Below, piece after piece: positions 25,534 through 35,443 of a stretch of DNA of 53,860 nt (position 1 is its first letter; every line of letters begins with the position of its first letter). The stretch is taken from the NCBI RefSeq assembly GCF_003399765.1, contig NZ_NFZV01000028.1, forward strand, positions 1 through 53,860. The letters run 5' to 3'. The position numbers and the translations under genes are program-made. The DNA comes from Alkalilimnicola ehrlichii. Lineage in GTDB: Bacteria; Pseudomonadota; Gammaproteobacteria; Nitrococcales; AK92. The notes beneath the pieces were generated by a model, which made no database searches, was not told where the DNA came from, and saw only the letters and a program-made list of their open reading frames with translations.

Positions 25534-27222
25534 ATGAGAGTCACCATTCGCACGCGTATCTTACTTCTGGCCTTGGTTCCCCTCATCGTCGTCGCGACAT
25601 TGCTCACGACCTACAACTTGCTGCAATCTCGTGCCACCGGTCAGCAGGCAGTCGATCGATTTGCCGAGCAGATGATGTCCGATCGGCGTCACGAATTACG
25701 CAATTACCTCCAGCTCGCTTTCACCTCGATCGAACACCTGCGCGAGCGGCCCGATGCGCTCACGAATCCGGAAGTGCAGGAGGAGGCCAAACAAATCCTG
25801 CGTCGGTTGCGCTTCGACGACGCGGGCGACATTGGCTACATTTTCGTCTACGACCGAAACGGGGTGAACATCGCGCACGGCGTAAACCCCGCGCTTGAGG
25901 GGCGCAACCTCATCGGATTTCAAGACCCTAACGGCGTGTACCTCATTCGGGAGTTGCTTGCGGCGGCGAACCGCGGTGGCGGCTTCGTCGAGTACGCGTG
26001 GGAGAATCCGGACCGTGCGGTGGGGCCGAAGCTAGCTTACGCCGCCATGCTCGAAGAATGGGGCTGGGCGATTGGTACCGGCTTTTGGGTCGAGGGATTG
26101 CACGAGCAGATCGAGGGGATCGAGAGCGGCGTGCATGAGGCACTCGGGGCTGCGTTCGTGCGCTCGCTCCTCGCCGCTTTGGGTTCGGTGCTCGGCATTG
26201 CCGCGCTGGCGGTGGTGGTGGCGCGTAGTATCAATGCTCCCCTGAGGCGTAGCTTGACGGCGATGCACGATGTTGCCCGAGGCGATGGCGATCTGACCCG
26301 GCGCCTGAATATCGATACACGGGACGAATTCAGAGAACTTGCCGGAGCGTTCAATGCTTTCGCCGATCAGGTCGGTGGGCTGGTGCGCGGTATTCGCGAA
26401 TCGGCCTCGTCCATTACCGGCTCTACGCGCGAACTCAATCGCATCATGGAAGAGGTCGAGCGGGGCGTTAATCGGCAGCAAGACGAGAGCGCTCAGGCGG
26501 CGTCCGCTATCCATCAGCTTACCGCAGCTTCGCATCAGGTGGCGGAGAGTGCCCAGTATGCCGCTGTGGCTACCGATAAGGCCGAGCGTCAGGTCGAGGC
26601 AGCGCAAGCTCTCCTTGAGCGGGCGATTACGGTGATCAACGGTTTGGCGGATCGGGTGGAAACCGGGGTGAGCGTTGTCGACAAGCTCGGCGAGGAGTCC
26701 GAGAACATCGGCGGCGTGCTGGATGTTATTCGCGGCATCGCCGAGCAGACCAATCTGCTGGCCCTGAACGCGGCGATCGAAGCCGCGCGCGCCGGCGACG
26801 CCGGACGTGGGTTCGCAGTAGTGGCCGACGAGGTGCGCACACTGGCGAGCAGAACCCAGACGAGCACACAGGAAATCCAAGGCATGATCGAGCGCTTACA
26901 GGCAGGCGCACAAGAAGTAACGCAGGTTATCGAAGGCGTTCGCGATCGTAGTCGATCGACGGTCGAGGAAGCCCGCCAGGTGGAAGACGCCTTGGCGACC
27001 GTGCTCGATGCGGTGAACACGATCAACACCCAGAATGCTCAGATCGCCAGCGCGGCGGAAGAGCAAACGGCTATGTCCGACGCAGTCAACCAAAATATGC
27101 AGCAGATCGTCGCGATCATTGAACAAACGGGCAACGGCACGCGCCGCGTGGGGGAACATACCCGCTCGCTGGCTCAGACCAACAGCGAGCTGGCAGCGAA
27201 GGTAAGCCGTTACCGAATTTGA
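25534..27222 (+). CDS. Methyl-accepting chemotaxis protein with a single Cache sensor
   Basis: A 562-residue chemoreceptor. A first membrane helix (about 7-27) leads to a periplasmic single-Cache (sCache_2) domain with the pattern [22 protein letters not shown] and the later [13 protein letters not shown] second helix ([19 protein letters not shown]), a HAMP domain and the cytoplasmic signalling helices follow, with the universal hairpin tip [32 protein letters not shown]. Such Cache domains often bind small carboxylates. The frame opens at 25492, but I prefer the ATG at 25534, which puts the basic-hydrophobic start at the N-terminus. A sigma28 promoter lies upstream. It is divergent from the guanidine operon. 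Confidence 0.93.
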   Translation: MRVTIRTRILLLALVPLIVVATLLTTYNLLQSRATGQQAVDRFAEQMMSDRRHELRNYLQLAFTSIEHLRERPDALTNPEVQEEAKQILRRLRFDDAGDIGYIFVYDRNGVNIAHGVNPALEGRNLIGFQDPNGVYLIRELLAAANRGGGFVEYAWENPDRAVGPKLAYAAMLEEWGWAIGTGFWVEGLHEQIEGIESGVHEALGAAFVRSLLAALGSVLGIAALAVVVARSINAPLRRSLTAMHDVARGDGDLTRRLNIDTRDEFRELAGAFNAFADQVGGLVRGIRESASSITGSTRELNRIMEEVERGVNRQQDESAQAASAIHQLTAASHQVAESAQYAAVATDKAERQVEAAQALLERAITVINGLADRVETGVSVVDKLGEESENIGGVLDVIRGIAEQTNLLALNAAIEAARAGDAGRGFAVVADEVRTLASRTQTSTQEIQGMIERLQAGAQEVTQVIEGVRDRSRSTVEEARQVEDALATVLDAVNTINTQNAQIASAAEEQTAMSDAVNQNMQQIVAIIEQTGNGTRRVGEHTRSLAQTNSELAAKVSRYRI

Positions 27223-27511
27223 CGCGGCTAACCGCCGCGGCGTGGGTTTCTCAGCGTCCTTTGACAAGGGTCAAGGCGCCGCTGGAGCAGTGTAAATTAG
27301 CGTTAACTTATGCAAAAGGTAACGCTCGCTCGGTTTCCAGCCGATGCTGGGTCTCAGCGCAAGGAGACTGGCCACGGTATTGCCACGCCAAGGCTGACAG
27401 AGCGTGCCTTCGGGTACGCGGGGTTCGTACGCAGTGTGCCTGTAGTAGGCCAGTTGCCCACGAATAGTCTGGATAACGACAAAAGCACCGATAGAGTGTT
27501 GGAGAGAAACT

Positions 27512-28669
27512 ATGCGGCCTTTCCTTGTTCTCGTGGGAGCCCTTATCTGGCTATTACCGTTGCCAGCCCTGGCGGAAATTCGAGTGGGTATGGTGGCTCC
27601 TTTAAGCGGACCGGCCGCTTCGTTAGGGGTGGGCATGAAGCAAGGGATCGAGGCCCACTTCGCCGAAGTTAACCGAGCGGGCGGCATCAATGGTAAGCGG
27701 CTCCGCCTGGTGGCGCGGGACGATCAGTACGAACCGCAACGATCGGCCCCCGCGACCCGGGAATTGATCGAGCAAGAAGGCGTCGTCGCGATGATAGGCA
27801 ATGTGGGCACGCCCACGGCCATTGTCACCATACCGCTACATAACCAGTACGAGACCTTACTATACGGCGCGTTTACCGGGGCTGGCGTGCTTAGACGCAA
27901 TCCGCCGGACCGGTACGTCATTAACTACCGCGCAAGCTACTTTCAGGAAACCGCCGCTATGATCGACGGCTTGCTGGAGGCTGGCGTCAGACCTGACGAA
28001 ATCGCTTTTTTCACGCAGAACGACGGCTTCGGCGATGCCGGTTATAACGGCGGCATGGCGGCTTTGCGCGAGCGTGGAATGGCCCATCCCGAACGCTTGG
28101 CTCATGGCCGCTTTACGCGCAACACGGTGAATATTCACCAAGGTTTGGCGACGATCCTGGAGGCTCCGGTGGAGCCGCGGGCGATCGTCATGGTGGGTAC
28201 GTATGCTCCCATGGCCGAGTTTATTCGCGAGGCGCGCAAGGACCTTCCTAACGCCTTGTTTCTGAACGTCTCCTTTGTCGGTAGCCATGCACTTATGACA
28301 GCGCTGGGAAGCGCTGCCGAAGATGTTATCGTCACGCAGGTGGTGCCGCCCTACGATGCCGATTTACCCGCCGTTGCCGCTTACCGCGATGCGTTGCACC
28401 GCTATGACAGCGGCGCGAGCTTCGATTTTGTCTCGCTGGAGGGGTATCTGGCCGCCAAGCTTTTTACTGAGGCCTTGCGTAGAGCAAAGACCGAGCCGGA
28501 CCGAGAGGCGATTGTCGAGGCCATGCTAAGCATGGGCGAGGTGGATTTGGGGGTGGGGGAATTACTCCACTTAGGGCCTGGAGATCACCAGGCCAGCAAT
28601 GCGGTGTGGCCAACCCAGATTCGCAATGGCCGATTCGAACCCGTGAACTGGTCCAATCTGCTCGATTGA
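27512..28669 (+). CDS. Branched-chain amino acid/amide-type periplasmic binding protein
   Basis: A 385-residue type I periplasmic binding protein of the LivJ/AmiC/UrtA group (Peripla_BP_6), with a signal peptide (MRPFLVLVGALIWLLPLPALA). The mature part opens with the hallmark IRVGMVAPLSGPAASLGVGMKQGIEAHF and has RLVARDDQYEP. TTGGAGAGAAACT precedes the ATG. No permease or ATPase gene lies beside it. Instead it ends 22 nt before a chemoreceptor gene on the same strand, so its ligand-loaded form may dock on that receptor rather than feed a transporter. The ligand is unknown; amides, amino acids and urea are known for the family. Confidence 0.85.
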   Translation: MRPFLVLVGALIWLLPLPALAEIRVGMVAPLSGPAASLGVGMKQGIEAHFAEVNRAGGINGKRLRLVARDDQYEPQRSAPATRELIEQEGVVAMIGNVGTPTAIVTIPLHNQYETLLYGAFTGAGVLRRNPPDRYVINYRASYFQETAAMIDGLLEAGVRPDEIAFFTQNDGFGDAGYNGGMAALRERGMAHPERLAHGRFTRNTVNIHQGLATILEAPVEPRAIVMVGTYAPMAEFIREARKDLPNALFLNVSFVGSHALMTALGSAAEDVIVTQVVPPYDADLPAVAAYRDALHRYDSGASFDFVSLEGYLAAKLFTEALRRAKTEPDREAIVEAMLSMGEVDLGVGELLHLGPGDHQASNAVWPTQIRNGRFEPVNWSNLLD

Positions 28670-28691
28670 GCGCTGCGAGCGAGGAGCGAAC

Positions 28692-30822
28692 ATGCTATTG
28701 CAACTCAATGTACGGGGCATGCTGATCGGACTGTTCTGCGCCGCAGTGGGCGGGGCGTTGATCATGGCCTTCACCGGCTTGGCTTCCAACGCCCGGTTAG
28801 TCACGGCTCAATCTTACCTGCTTGAAGACATCCTGCCGCAGCAGACAGCAGGCCGGATCATGGCTAACGTCATGGGGGGTATGGGGTGCGCCACGCTCAA
28901 CTCCTTGCCGTGGATACGCCGGAGGCGTTGGCGCAGGTTGCCGGAACTGCTTCTCTGGTCAGCGAGTTCGAGGCGGCCAGGAAACTCTTAGCGGGATACG
29001 ACGGCGGTGGTAATGACGCTTTGTTGCGGGACTTGGACGAAGGTTATCGGGTGCTTACCACTGCCGACGCTTCGTTAGCGTCCATCCGCCACCGCTTGTT
29101 AGAACTCGATCAGGCGCTGGACAATCAAATAGCGGCTATGGAACGCCTGAGCGGGCAGGTTCTGACGAGTGCCGAGAACATGGCGGGGCGGGCAACCTTA
29201 GAGAGAGTCCGCGAGCGGCGCGAGCTGCGCTCGCAGTTGGCGCTTGTGGGGGACGATCCGGCTCGGTTACCGCCCGAGGTGATAGCCCGTCTAATGGAAG
29301 GACGGCTGGACGTGCCCCGCATCAGCGGCGAGGTACAAACGGTGGTGGTCCTGCTTGCCGACCTGGGGCGGCAGCTGCAATTGGCGGACAGTGCCGATCT
29401 GCTGGTCAGCATTCGCTACAATGAGATAGTGCAGGAGATTAACCGCGTACGCCAAGCGCTTGCGTCGATCTACAACTCGAATGAGGCAACATCCCAGCAG
29501 GCAGATTTGGCGCGAGAATTGGATACCGTGATCGAAAATTTGGCCGGCATCATGGTGTCGCGAGAAGACTCGGTCTACCACCTGCGCGAGCAATACCTTG
29601 CAGAGCAGAAAGCGCAGCAAAACGTACTGGCGGACGTAGTCTTGGCTATGGGTCAGATGCGCGATGCTCTGCGAGCGGTGGAAACATATAGCATGGCCGA
29701 AGCGGATCGGGCCGTACGGGAGGCGCAGGCGGTAGCCAGTGCCGGACGCGTGACGCTGATAGCCGTTACTTTGGTTGTAATCGCGGTTTTGGGGGTGTTT
29801 GGTTTCCGTACCATGCAGCGGGTCATCAAGCCCCTGGCAGAAATGCGGGATCAGATGAAAGCCATCAGCGACGAGGCGAGCCAAGCCGGCGATCTCTCCG
29901 TGCGCATCCACACCGGCCGTAACGATGAGATCGGGCAAACGGCGGAAGCCTTCAACAGCATGATGGCCACCTTCCAGGAAACCATTCGAGCGATTGTTCA
30001 GGCGGCCGAGGAGCTTAGCGGCGCCTCCAGCCGCTTGCAGGATCTTAGCAAATCCAGCCGTAGCGTTTCGGACAGCCAGCAGAACGAAGCCGAGCAAGTG
30101 GCCGCGGCATGAATCAGATGGTTGCCACGGTGCAGGAGGTGGCAAGAAACACACAGTCGGCGGCGGACTTGGCCGTCGAGGGGCTAACGGCCGTGAAAGA
30201 CGGTAAGGCCGTGGTCACCGAAACCGCGCGCGCCATCGGATCGATGGCCGACGCGGTGACGCAGGCAGAGGCGGTAATCGCCCGGCTCAAGGAGCAGAGC
30301 GACAATGTGAGCGAGGTTCTGACCGTGATTCAGGCCGTGTCCGAGCAGACTAATTTGCTGGCGCTGAATGCGGCCATCGAGGCCGCGCGGGCGGGCGATC
30401 ATGGCAGTGGCTTCGCCGTGGTAGCTGACGAGGTTCGTATTCTGGCGCAACGGACAGGGGCTTCTGCAAAGGAGATCGAGCAGCTTATTAGCCGCCTACA
30501 GGAAGGTGCGGACGAGAGCGTCAGCGTCATGCAGAGCAGTCGCAGTCAGGCGGAAAGCAGTGTGGAGCATGCCAAGCAGACTCGCGCTGCGCTGGATGTT
30601 ATTAACAGAACGGTGACGCAGATCAGCGATATGAACACGCAGGTCGCCGGCGCTACCGAAGAGCAATCCGCGGTAGCCGACAAAATCAACGAAAGCGTCA
30701 ACAATCTGAGCGATATTGCGCGGCAGACGGCTGCTGCTAACCGCCAACTTCTGGATGCCGGTAATGAACTGACTCGGCTAGCCACCCGTTTACGGGACAT
30801 GTCGGGCCGTTTCCGAGTATAA
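28692..30822 (+). CDS. Methyl-accepting chemotaxis protein, two one-base frameshifts
   Basis: A chemoreceptor of about 710 residues once two missing bases are restored. An N-terminal helix ([27 protein letters not shown]) is followed by a long all-helical periplasmic region, a second membrane helix ([19 protein letters not shown]), a HAMP domain and the signalling domain with [32 protein letters not shown]. The frame breaks within the G-runs at 28874-28886 and again at about 30104-30108, where GCGGCATGA should read with one extra base to continue as [19 protein letters not shown] supports the ATG at 28692. It is directly downstream of an orphan binding protein. Sequencing error is likelier than decay because the rest is well conserved. 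Confidence 0.8.
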
Positions 30823-30956
30823 GCCGCTTTCCCGAAGCCGGCGGCGGCAGCTTCGGGGCGTCGCGAGCTGTGCCAGCGGCTCGATAAGCGGTCTCCCTGG
30901 CTCTGCGAGCGGTTGTGATCTATCAAGCAAGAAACAAGTAAACCAGCTGTGCAGTC

Positions 30957-30970
30957 TTGATATACATCAA
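30957..30970 (+). promoter_or_regulatory. FNR/Anr box ahead of the degenerate GGDEF gene
   Basis: TTGATATACATCAA is a perfect match to the FNR consensus TTGAT-N4-ATCAA. It is centred about 68 bp upstream of the ATG at 31032, close enough to act as an oxygen-responsive activator site. A second identical-consensus box lies upstream of ompW. Confidence 0.72.
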
Positions 30971-31031
30971 TATATGGCTGCCTCAATGGCAGTAGCTTGG
31001 CGGTAAATCACGAAGAAGCAACAGCGCCGCC

Positions 31032-32126
31032 ATGATCAACGACACGTCCGCTCCGAACGCCTTCGCCGCACTTGTATGGCCGCATCGGCATGCCGCCGAT
31101 TTTACTGCCTCCCGGGCCAGCTATATTACCGACCGAGTCCGCACGCTGGCACTGGCGCTGGCGATTCTGCTTCCACTCTGGATACCGGTGGATTATCTAC
31201 TGCTATCGTTCCCGGATTTTGTCGTCCTAGCCGGGTTGCGTCTGGGTATGGCCGGGCTGGCACTGCTGCTTTACTTCCTGTCGCCCTCGCGCGGAGGACG
31301 TCTAGCGGGCGCTTGGGGGCGGTTGGCTTTGTTGATGCTCATCCCGTTTTCGCTCTACGTCGCGGCAAGGCTACAACTTGGTCCGGCCGATGGCGACATG
31401 CTTTATGGCTATGCGTTTTTCCCCGTTCTGGTTGCGGCAATGTTGGCCGTATTTCCGCTAACCTTGCTCGAAGGCGTGCTCGTCGGGTTCCCTCTGCTGA
31501 TGGGGTATGCGGTGGTGGAGGGGGTGTTCGGCGCGCCGGCCGAGCCTCACTGGCTCGGCATGTTGTGGTTGCTGGCATTAATTGTAGCGATCGGCGTTTG
31601 GACGCAGCTCAGCCAACTGCGCATGCTGCTCGACCTCTCCTGGCGGGCCACGCGAGACCCGCTTACCGGCGCGCTTAACCAGCGTAGCCTTGCCGAACGC
31701 CTACAAGCCGAACACGCGCGTTGGGAGCGGTACGGCCGGCCGTTGTCGGTTCTGGCGGTGGAACTGCGCTCGCTGGACACCGTTTTCCGGCAGCACGGTG
31801 CCGATATCGCTAACCGGCTGGTCGCAGAGGTAACCGAAGCGGTCGACAGGGCGCTACGCCCGACCGACCTCATCGGACGCTGGGACGACAACACCCTGAT
31901 CGCCGTTCTGCCGGAAACGGAGGAAGCGGCGGCCCGACAGTTGGCCGCACGGGTTCGGGAGGTTTCGGAGCTGGCGAGTATCCGTCTCTCCGCAGGCGTT
32001 ACCGTCCGCGGCGAGCAAAGAGTTGCCGTCGCGGTGCCTGTTGCGCAGGAAAACCTGACGGCATTTATGGCTCGCGTAGTCCTTACCTCCGGTGCTGGAA
32101 AAGCCGCCTCAACGAGCGCTGCCTGA
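31032..32126 (+). CDS. Membrane protein with a degenerate GGDEF domain
   Basis: A 364-residue protein. Residues about 30-195 form five or six membrane helices. A short linker with the GGDEF entry motif ATRDPLTGALNQRSLAERL leads into a diguanylate-cyclase-like domain. The active-site loop, normally GGDEF, reads GRWDDNTLI, so both key glycines and the catalytic acidic pattern are lost and cyclic-di-GMP synthesis is unlikely. Such domains can instead bind GTP or partners. No EAL domain is present. An FNR-type box upstream suggests control by oxygen. It is likely a membrane-bound signalling protein rather than an enzyme. Confidence 0.78.
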   Translation: MINDTSAPNAFAALVWPHRHAADFTASRASYITDRVRTLALALAILLPLWIPVDYLLLSFPDFVVLAGLRLGMAGLALLLYFLSPSRGGRLAGAWGRLALLMLIPFSLYVAARLQLGPADGDMLYGYAFFPVLVAAMLAVFPLTLLEGVLVGFPLLMGYAVVEGVFGAPAEPHWLGMLWLLALIVAIGVWTQLSQLRMLLDLSWRATRDPLTGALNQRSLAERLQAEHARWERYGRPLSVLAVELRSLDTVFRQHGADIANRLVAEVTEAVDRALRPTDLIGRWDDNTLIAVLPETEEAAARQLAARVREVSELASIRLSAGVTVRGEQRVAVAVPVAQENLTAFMARVVLTSGAGKAASTSAA

Positions 32127-32162
32127 GCGGCCCGAACGTTGTTGTTGTCGGCTGACGCGGCG

Positions 32163-33090
32163 TCAGGCTCGAGATTGATCGTCCGCCGCTTTCGCGGCGA
32201 GGGTCTCGATCTCCCGTCGGCATAGCTTCTCGGCGACCGCCAGCAGTTGCTTTACTCGCGGAGCGAGATAGCCCAGGTGCTCGTGGTCGACGTTGAAACC
32301 CATACGGTAGCGGCCGGCGATGTAGGCGTTGTCCAGCAGCTCGAAGAGATCGTGCTGTTGCTTGGTTTCCTGCGGGAAGATGTCGTGGAACACCGGGCCG
32401 TAGTCGGCCGCTTCTTCGGCGAGATACGCAAGTCGGTGTTCTTGCGGGCAGTACAGAGTGTGGACCAGCAGGATGCACTTGTAGGCGGCTTCGGTCGCCT
32501 GGTTGAGGTGAAACGATGCATGCCGGTAATTACCCTTCGCCGAAGCTGAACTCGAACGTCTTATAAAAGCCGCGAGCGTTTTTTAACCACTCGTCGCAGT
32601 AAGCCTCGGCGATCCGCCTCCGATCTTCCGCCGCCAACTCTCGTGGCTCGGCCAGCTCGACGCCGCGATTGTACAGGCTGCGGCCCTCGCGCTTGATTTC
32701 CAGAAAGAAGTACTGCCCCTCGCTGAGCATCTCGTTTACGTGCGAGAGGCGGTGGACGATGGGCTGGACGCGGGCGGAGAAATTCTCGGCGTTGCAGATC
32801 CGCCCGAGGCGATTACCGAGGCTGGCGTCGGATTCGGTCGTGCCGTCGTGGACGATGATAAGAAGATCGTAATCGGAAGCATGCCCCGACCAGCGGCCGG
32901 GCTTGAGGTCTTTTTCTTCTTTGTAATCGCCGCGGGCGTAGCTGCCGAACAGAATAATCATCAGCGGGTCGACGGCTTCGGCAATCAGTTCGACGATACG
33001 GTCAAGCTCTTTGCGCTTGGTTTCGGGTAAGTAGCCGAGGCCGTAGCGTATTTCCTTATGGTCCTCGCGGCCGTAATCCAGTGGCTTCAT
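32163..33090 (-). CDS. Nucleotidyltransferase-HEPN fusion protein, one-base frameshift
   Basis: A protein of about 308 residues if one base is removed from the CCC at 32533-32535. The N-terminal half is a minimal nucleotidyltransferase: ILFGSYARGDYKEEKDLK, then SDYDLLIIV, the GS...DxD active-site pattern with a longer than usual spacer. The C-terminal half is a HEPN domain (NYRHASFHLNQATEAAYKCILL, LVHTLYCPQEHRLAYLAEEA). In two-gene form such MNT-HEPN pairs act as toxin and antitoxin; fused versions are often called HEPN/nucleotidyltransferase proteins of unknown role. I choose the ATG at 33090 because GGGGGAG precedes it; an upstream start is possible. Confidence 0.75.
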
Positions 33091-33193
33091 GTCCCGGCTC
33101 CCCCTGACACTTTCCACGCATAATGCCATGATCGGAAAACGAATTGTAGCGCCGGCTCGGCGGCTTGCGGGCAGGGCCTCTGCCGGTAGGACA

Positions 33194-33218
33194 CGGCGCC
33201 CCGCTTGACGGGGCGCCG
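33194..33218. terminator. GC-rich hairpin after the lipoprotein gene
   Basis: A 10-bp perfect stem (33194-33203 and 33209-33218) with a 5-nt loop, starting just past the minus-strand lipoprotein stop at 33225. There is no T-run. It probably marks the 3' end of that transcript. Confidence 0.45.
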
Positions 33219-33224
33219 CATGAC

Positions 33225-33742
33225 TTAGGTTCCGGTAACGATCAGCTCGTGGATTTGGACGTTATGAGCGTTTCGTTTGATGACGACACGCGCGTGGCTT
33301 GCTTGGCGTTCCTGATAGAACGTGCAAGCAATGCGACCGCTTCCGAGTTGCGATGAAAGGCAGTCGCTACTACCGATCCAAACGTTGATGGAGTCGAAGT
33401 TCACACCATCGCTGGAGAACTGGATTGATGTATCCAGGTTATTCGTCGCGTTGGTGTAGAGTTCAAAACCAGAGACGTTGTAAGCTTTGTCGAACTGAAT
33501 GGTAATGTGATCGTCGACAACATTGCCGGACCAGAACCCCCCTCGGTTTCCCCATCGTTAACCAAGTAAGCATTGTCCGAATCGTAGGTCGCGGTCGCTT
33601 GCCCACCGTTTATTGCGGCTGCCACATTACGAGGCTCGGGCGGGGTTTGTTGCTTGCTTGGCTTAGAGGAGGACGAGTCCCCGTCGCAGCCGGCAATAGC
33701 CAAGGCGAAAGCTAAAAGGAAACCTATTTTTATCGTTTTCAT
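33225..33742 (-). CDS. Lipoprotein with a discoidin-like domain, one-base frameshift
   Basis: The protein begins with a lipoprotein signal (MKTIKIGFLLAFALAIAGC, lipobox AIAGC) and a Ser-rich linker. The frame breaks at the C6 run at 33537-33542; one more base gives 172 residues and an F5/8-type (discoidin-like) beta-sandwich core: FWSGNVVDDHITIQFDKAY, then YTNATNNLDTSIQFSSDG, and the end ARVVIKRNAHNVQIHELIV. Two cysteines in the restored part may pair. Such domains bind sugars or phospholipids, so a surface-binding role is possible. It stands alone on the minus strand, divergent from ompW. Confidence 0.65.
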
Positions 33743-34157
33743 CGTGATTTATACACACACAGATTGTTAGGTAGTGCCGGTGCTAAGCGCAGCGGCGTAC
33801 GTGTTGTTTCGTACAAGCAAGCGAATAAAAGAACTTTTCCGATACCCCCCAAAGTGCTTTCGGCCAGCTCTTAATCGATCGTTCCCCATGGAGATAGGCG
33901 TTGCCGTGGCCGATGCACGAGCATGCCGGTCAGCGCCACGCGGCCGTAGGCCGCTTGCTGTATCGGCAGGTTTCTCGATAACTGAAGGCTTTTTTAATGT
34001 CGAGTCGGTAAGGCGACGACTACGGCGTCTGCCAAGCCAGCGTTTGCGGGGCTGTATACTTGGCTCCATACATCCACCGGCTTTTACTAGGATTGATAAT
34101 CCAACACTTATTTGTTGATGAATATTATTTTTAATTACATCATTTTTGTATGTGATA
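33743..34157. other. Intergenic region between the lipoprotein gene and ompW
   Basis: About 415 bases without a convincing gene; one plus-strand frame spans much of it but has no ribosome-binding site and an unnatural Arg-rich translation. The last 60 bases are markedly AT-rich, as expected of a promoter region, and lead into the FNR box at 34158. Confidence 0.45.
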
Positions 34158-34171
34158 TTGATGTATATCAA
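34158..34171 (+). promoter_or_regulatory. FNR/Anr box upstream of ompW
   Basis: TTGATGTATATCAA is a perfect FNR consensus palindrome centred 110 bp upstream of the ompW ATG. ompW is an FNR target in enterobacteria, so oxygen limitation probably induces this copy too. Confidence 0.75.
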
Positions 34172-34273
34172 TGCCGCAGCGCAGCATACTCGTTAGCATC
34201 TTCTTCAACACGACTCGCCCGGCGCCGGCGACGAAACGACGGATTCTTTCACGTCAATAATGAGGTAGATGCC

Positions 34274-34939
34274 ATGAAGAACTGGCAAAAGCAGATCGTC
34301 GCCGTCGCCTGTGCCGCCCTGGCAAGCACCCCGGCGTTAGCGCTGGAGCAGGGTGACTGGCTGGTTCGCGTCGGTCCGACCTGGGTGATCCCCAACGACG
34401 ATAGCGGCGCCGTTAAGCCGCTGGGGCAAAAGGGTGTAGAGGTCGATAGCAGTGTGGCGCTCGGGGCCAGCCTCACCTACATGATCACCAACAACCTCGG
34501 CGTGGAAATTCTGGCGGCTACTCCCTTTAGCCACGACGTAAGCGGCAGCAAGGATCTTAGTGGCTTGGGCACCATTGCCGAAGTGACGCACTTGCCGCCG
34601 ACCGTTACCCTGCAATATTACTTCAACGTTAGCGATGTTGTGCGCCCCTACCTCGGTGCCGGTATTAACTACACCGCGTTCTTCGACGAGAAGCTGCGGG
34701 CCAGCCCGCTTCGCGACGATATGGGCTACCGGAAAATCAGTCTGGACGACTCCTTTGGCTGGGCGGTTCAGGCAGGCGTCGACGTGCCGCTGCAGAATGG
34801 CTGGTTTGTGAATGCTGCGGTCTGGTACCTCTCCATCGATACCACGGCCAAGATTACCGGACCCGGCAACGATACTTTGAAAGTCGATGTCGATATTGAC
34901 CCCTGGACGGTTATGGTAGGAGGCGGGAAACACTTCTAA
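34274..34939 (+). CDS. ompW: OmpW-family outer-membrane beta-barrel protein
   Basis: A 221-residue outer-membrane protein with a signal peptide (MKNWQKQIVAVACAALASTPALA). The mature start EQGDWLVRVGPTWVIPNDDSG, the central TYMITNNLGVEILAATPFSHDVSG, LPPTVTLQYYFN and VRPYLGAGINYTAFF are OmpW hallmarks, and the chain ends in GGGKHF with the C-terminal Phe needed for barrel insertion. OmpW forms an eight-stranded barrel with a hydrophobic channel. The open frame continues upstream to 34112, but the ATG at 34274 with GAGG ahead opens the signal peptide. An FNR box lies upstream and a strong terminator follows. Confidence 0.95.
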   Translation: MKNWQKQIVAVACAALASTPALALEQGDWLVRVGPTWVIPNDDSGAVKPLGQKGVEVDSSVALGASLTYMITNNLGVEILAATPFSHDVSGSKDLSGLGTIAEVTHLPPTVTLQYYFNVSDVVRPYLGAGINYTAFFDEKLRASPLRDDMGYRKISLDDSFGWAVQAGVDVPLQNGWFVNAAVWYLSIDTTAKITGPGNDTLKVDVDIDPWTVMVGGGKHF

Positions 34940-34974
34940 TAAGAATAAAAATAAATGCTCGCCCTCTTGCTTTT

Positions 34975-35009
34975 GGCTGCCTACGGCCTCCGTAGGCAGC
35001 CTTTTCTTT
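34975..35009 (+). terminator. Rho-independent terminator of ompW
   Basis: GGCTGCCTACGG (34975-34986) and CCGTAGGCAGCC (34990-35001) form a perfect 12-bp stem with a 3-nt loop, followed by TTTTCTTT. It begins 35 nt after the ompW stop and is the clearest intrinsic terminator in the window. Confidence 0.93.
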
Positions 35010-35443
35010 GCTTAAAATTGTATCCTCTCGTGCGAGGCTGTCTGATGCTTGCGGCGACTCGGCTGCTACATCCGCCGGTTCGAGCCGGGCCCGTCGTGTG
35101 AAGTATATGAGCGGACATTGAAAGAGAGTGCGCTCCGAGCGTCGAGCGCAAAACTGAATTAAGATGCCGCCGCGGTAGCGCATGAAGTTGATGTTTGCAT
35201 TACGACTAGGGACGGTGGCCGGCCATAAAAGGGGGCGGCGAGCAATGGGAGCGCGAGCTCAATGCGTAACAAGACAAGGGCGTACCGGTGCCAGCATTAC
35301 GGCTTGGCCGCCGTTTAAGTCGATTCGGTCGCCTCATAAAAAACGGCGCGACGACTCATCGCCCGTGCGGCGATTGTACGGCGGAGTATAGGCCGAGGCG
35401 GTGGGTGGGTAATCAGGTAACCTCTTGGGAGGAAGGTAAATAC
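35010..35443. other. Intergenic region without recognisable feature
   Basis: About 430 bases between the ompW terminator and the DUF1294 gene. Short frames on both strands lack ribosome-binding sites and motifs. A tRNA-T-arm-like GGTTCGAGCC near 35075 does not fold into a tRNA. I see no other structure. Confidence 0.4.

Noticed and set aside
27321-27347. GCCGATGC as a sigma28 -10 for the binding-protein gene
   Set aside because: No TAAAGTTT-like element lies 11 bases upstream.
33774-34118. A 114-codon frame upstream of ompW
   Set aside because: Arg/Pro-rich translation without motif or ribosome-binding site; the region looks like promoter DNA.
35030-35110. tRNA-like GGTTCGAGCC near 35075
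   Set aside because: No acceptor, D or anticodon stem can be formed around it.
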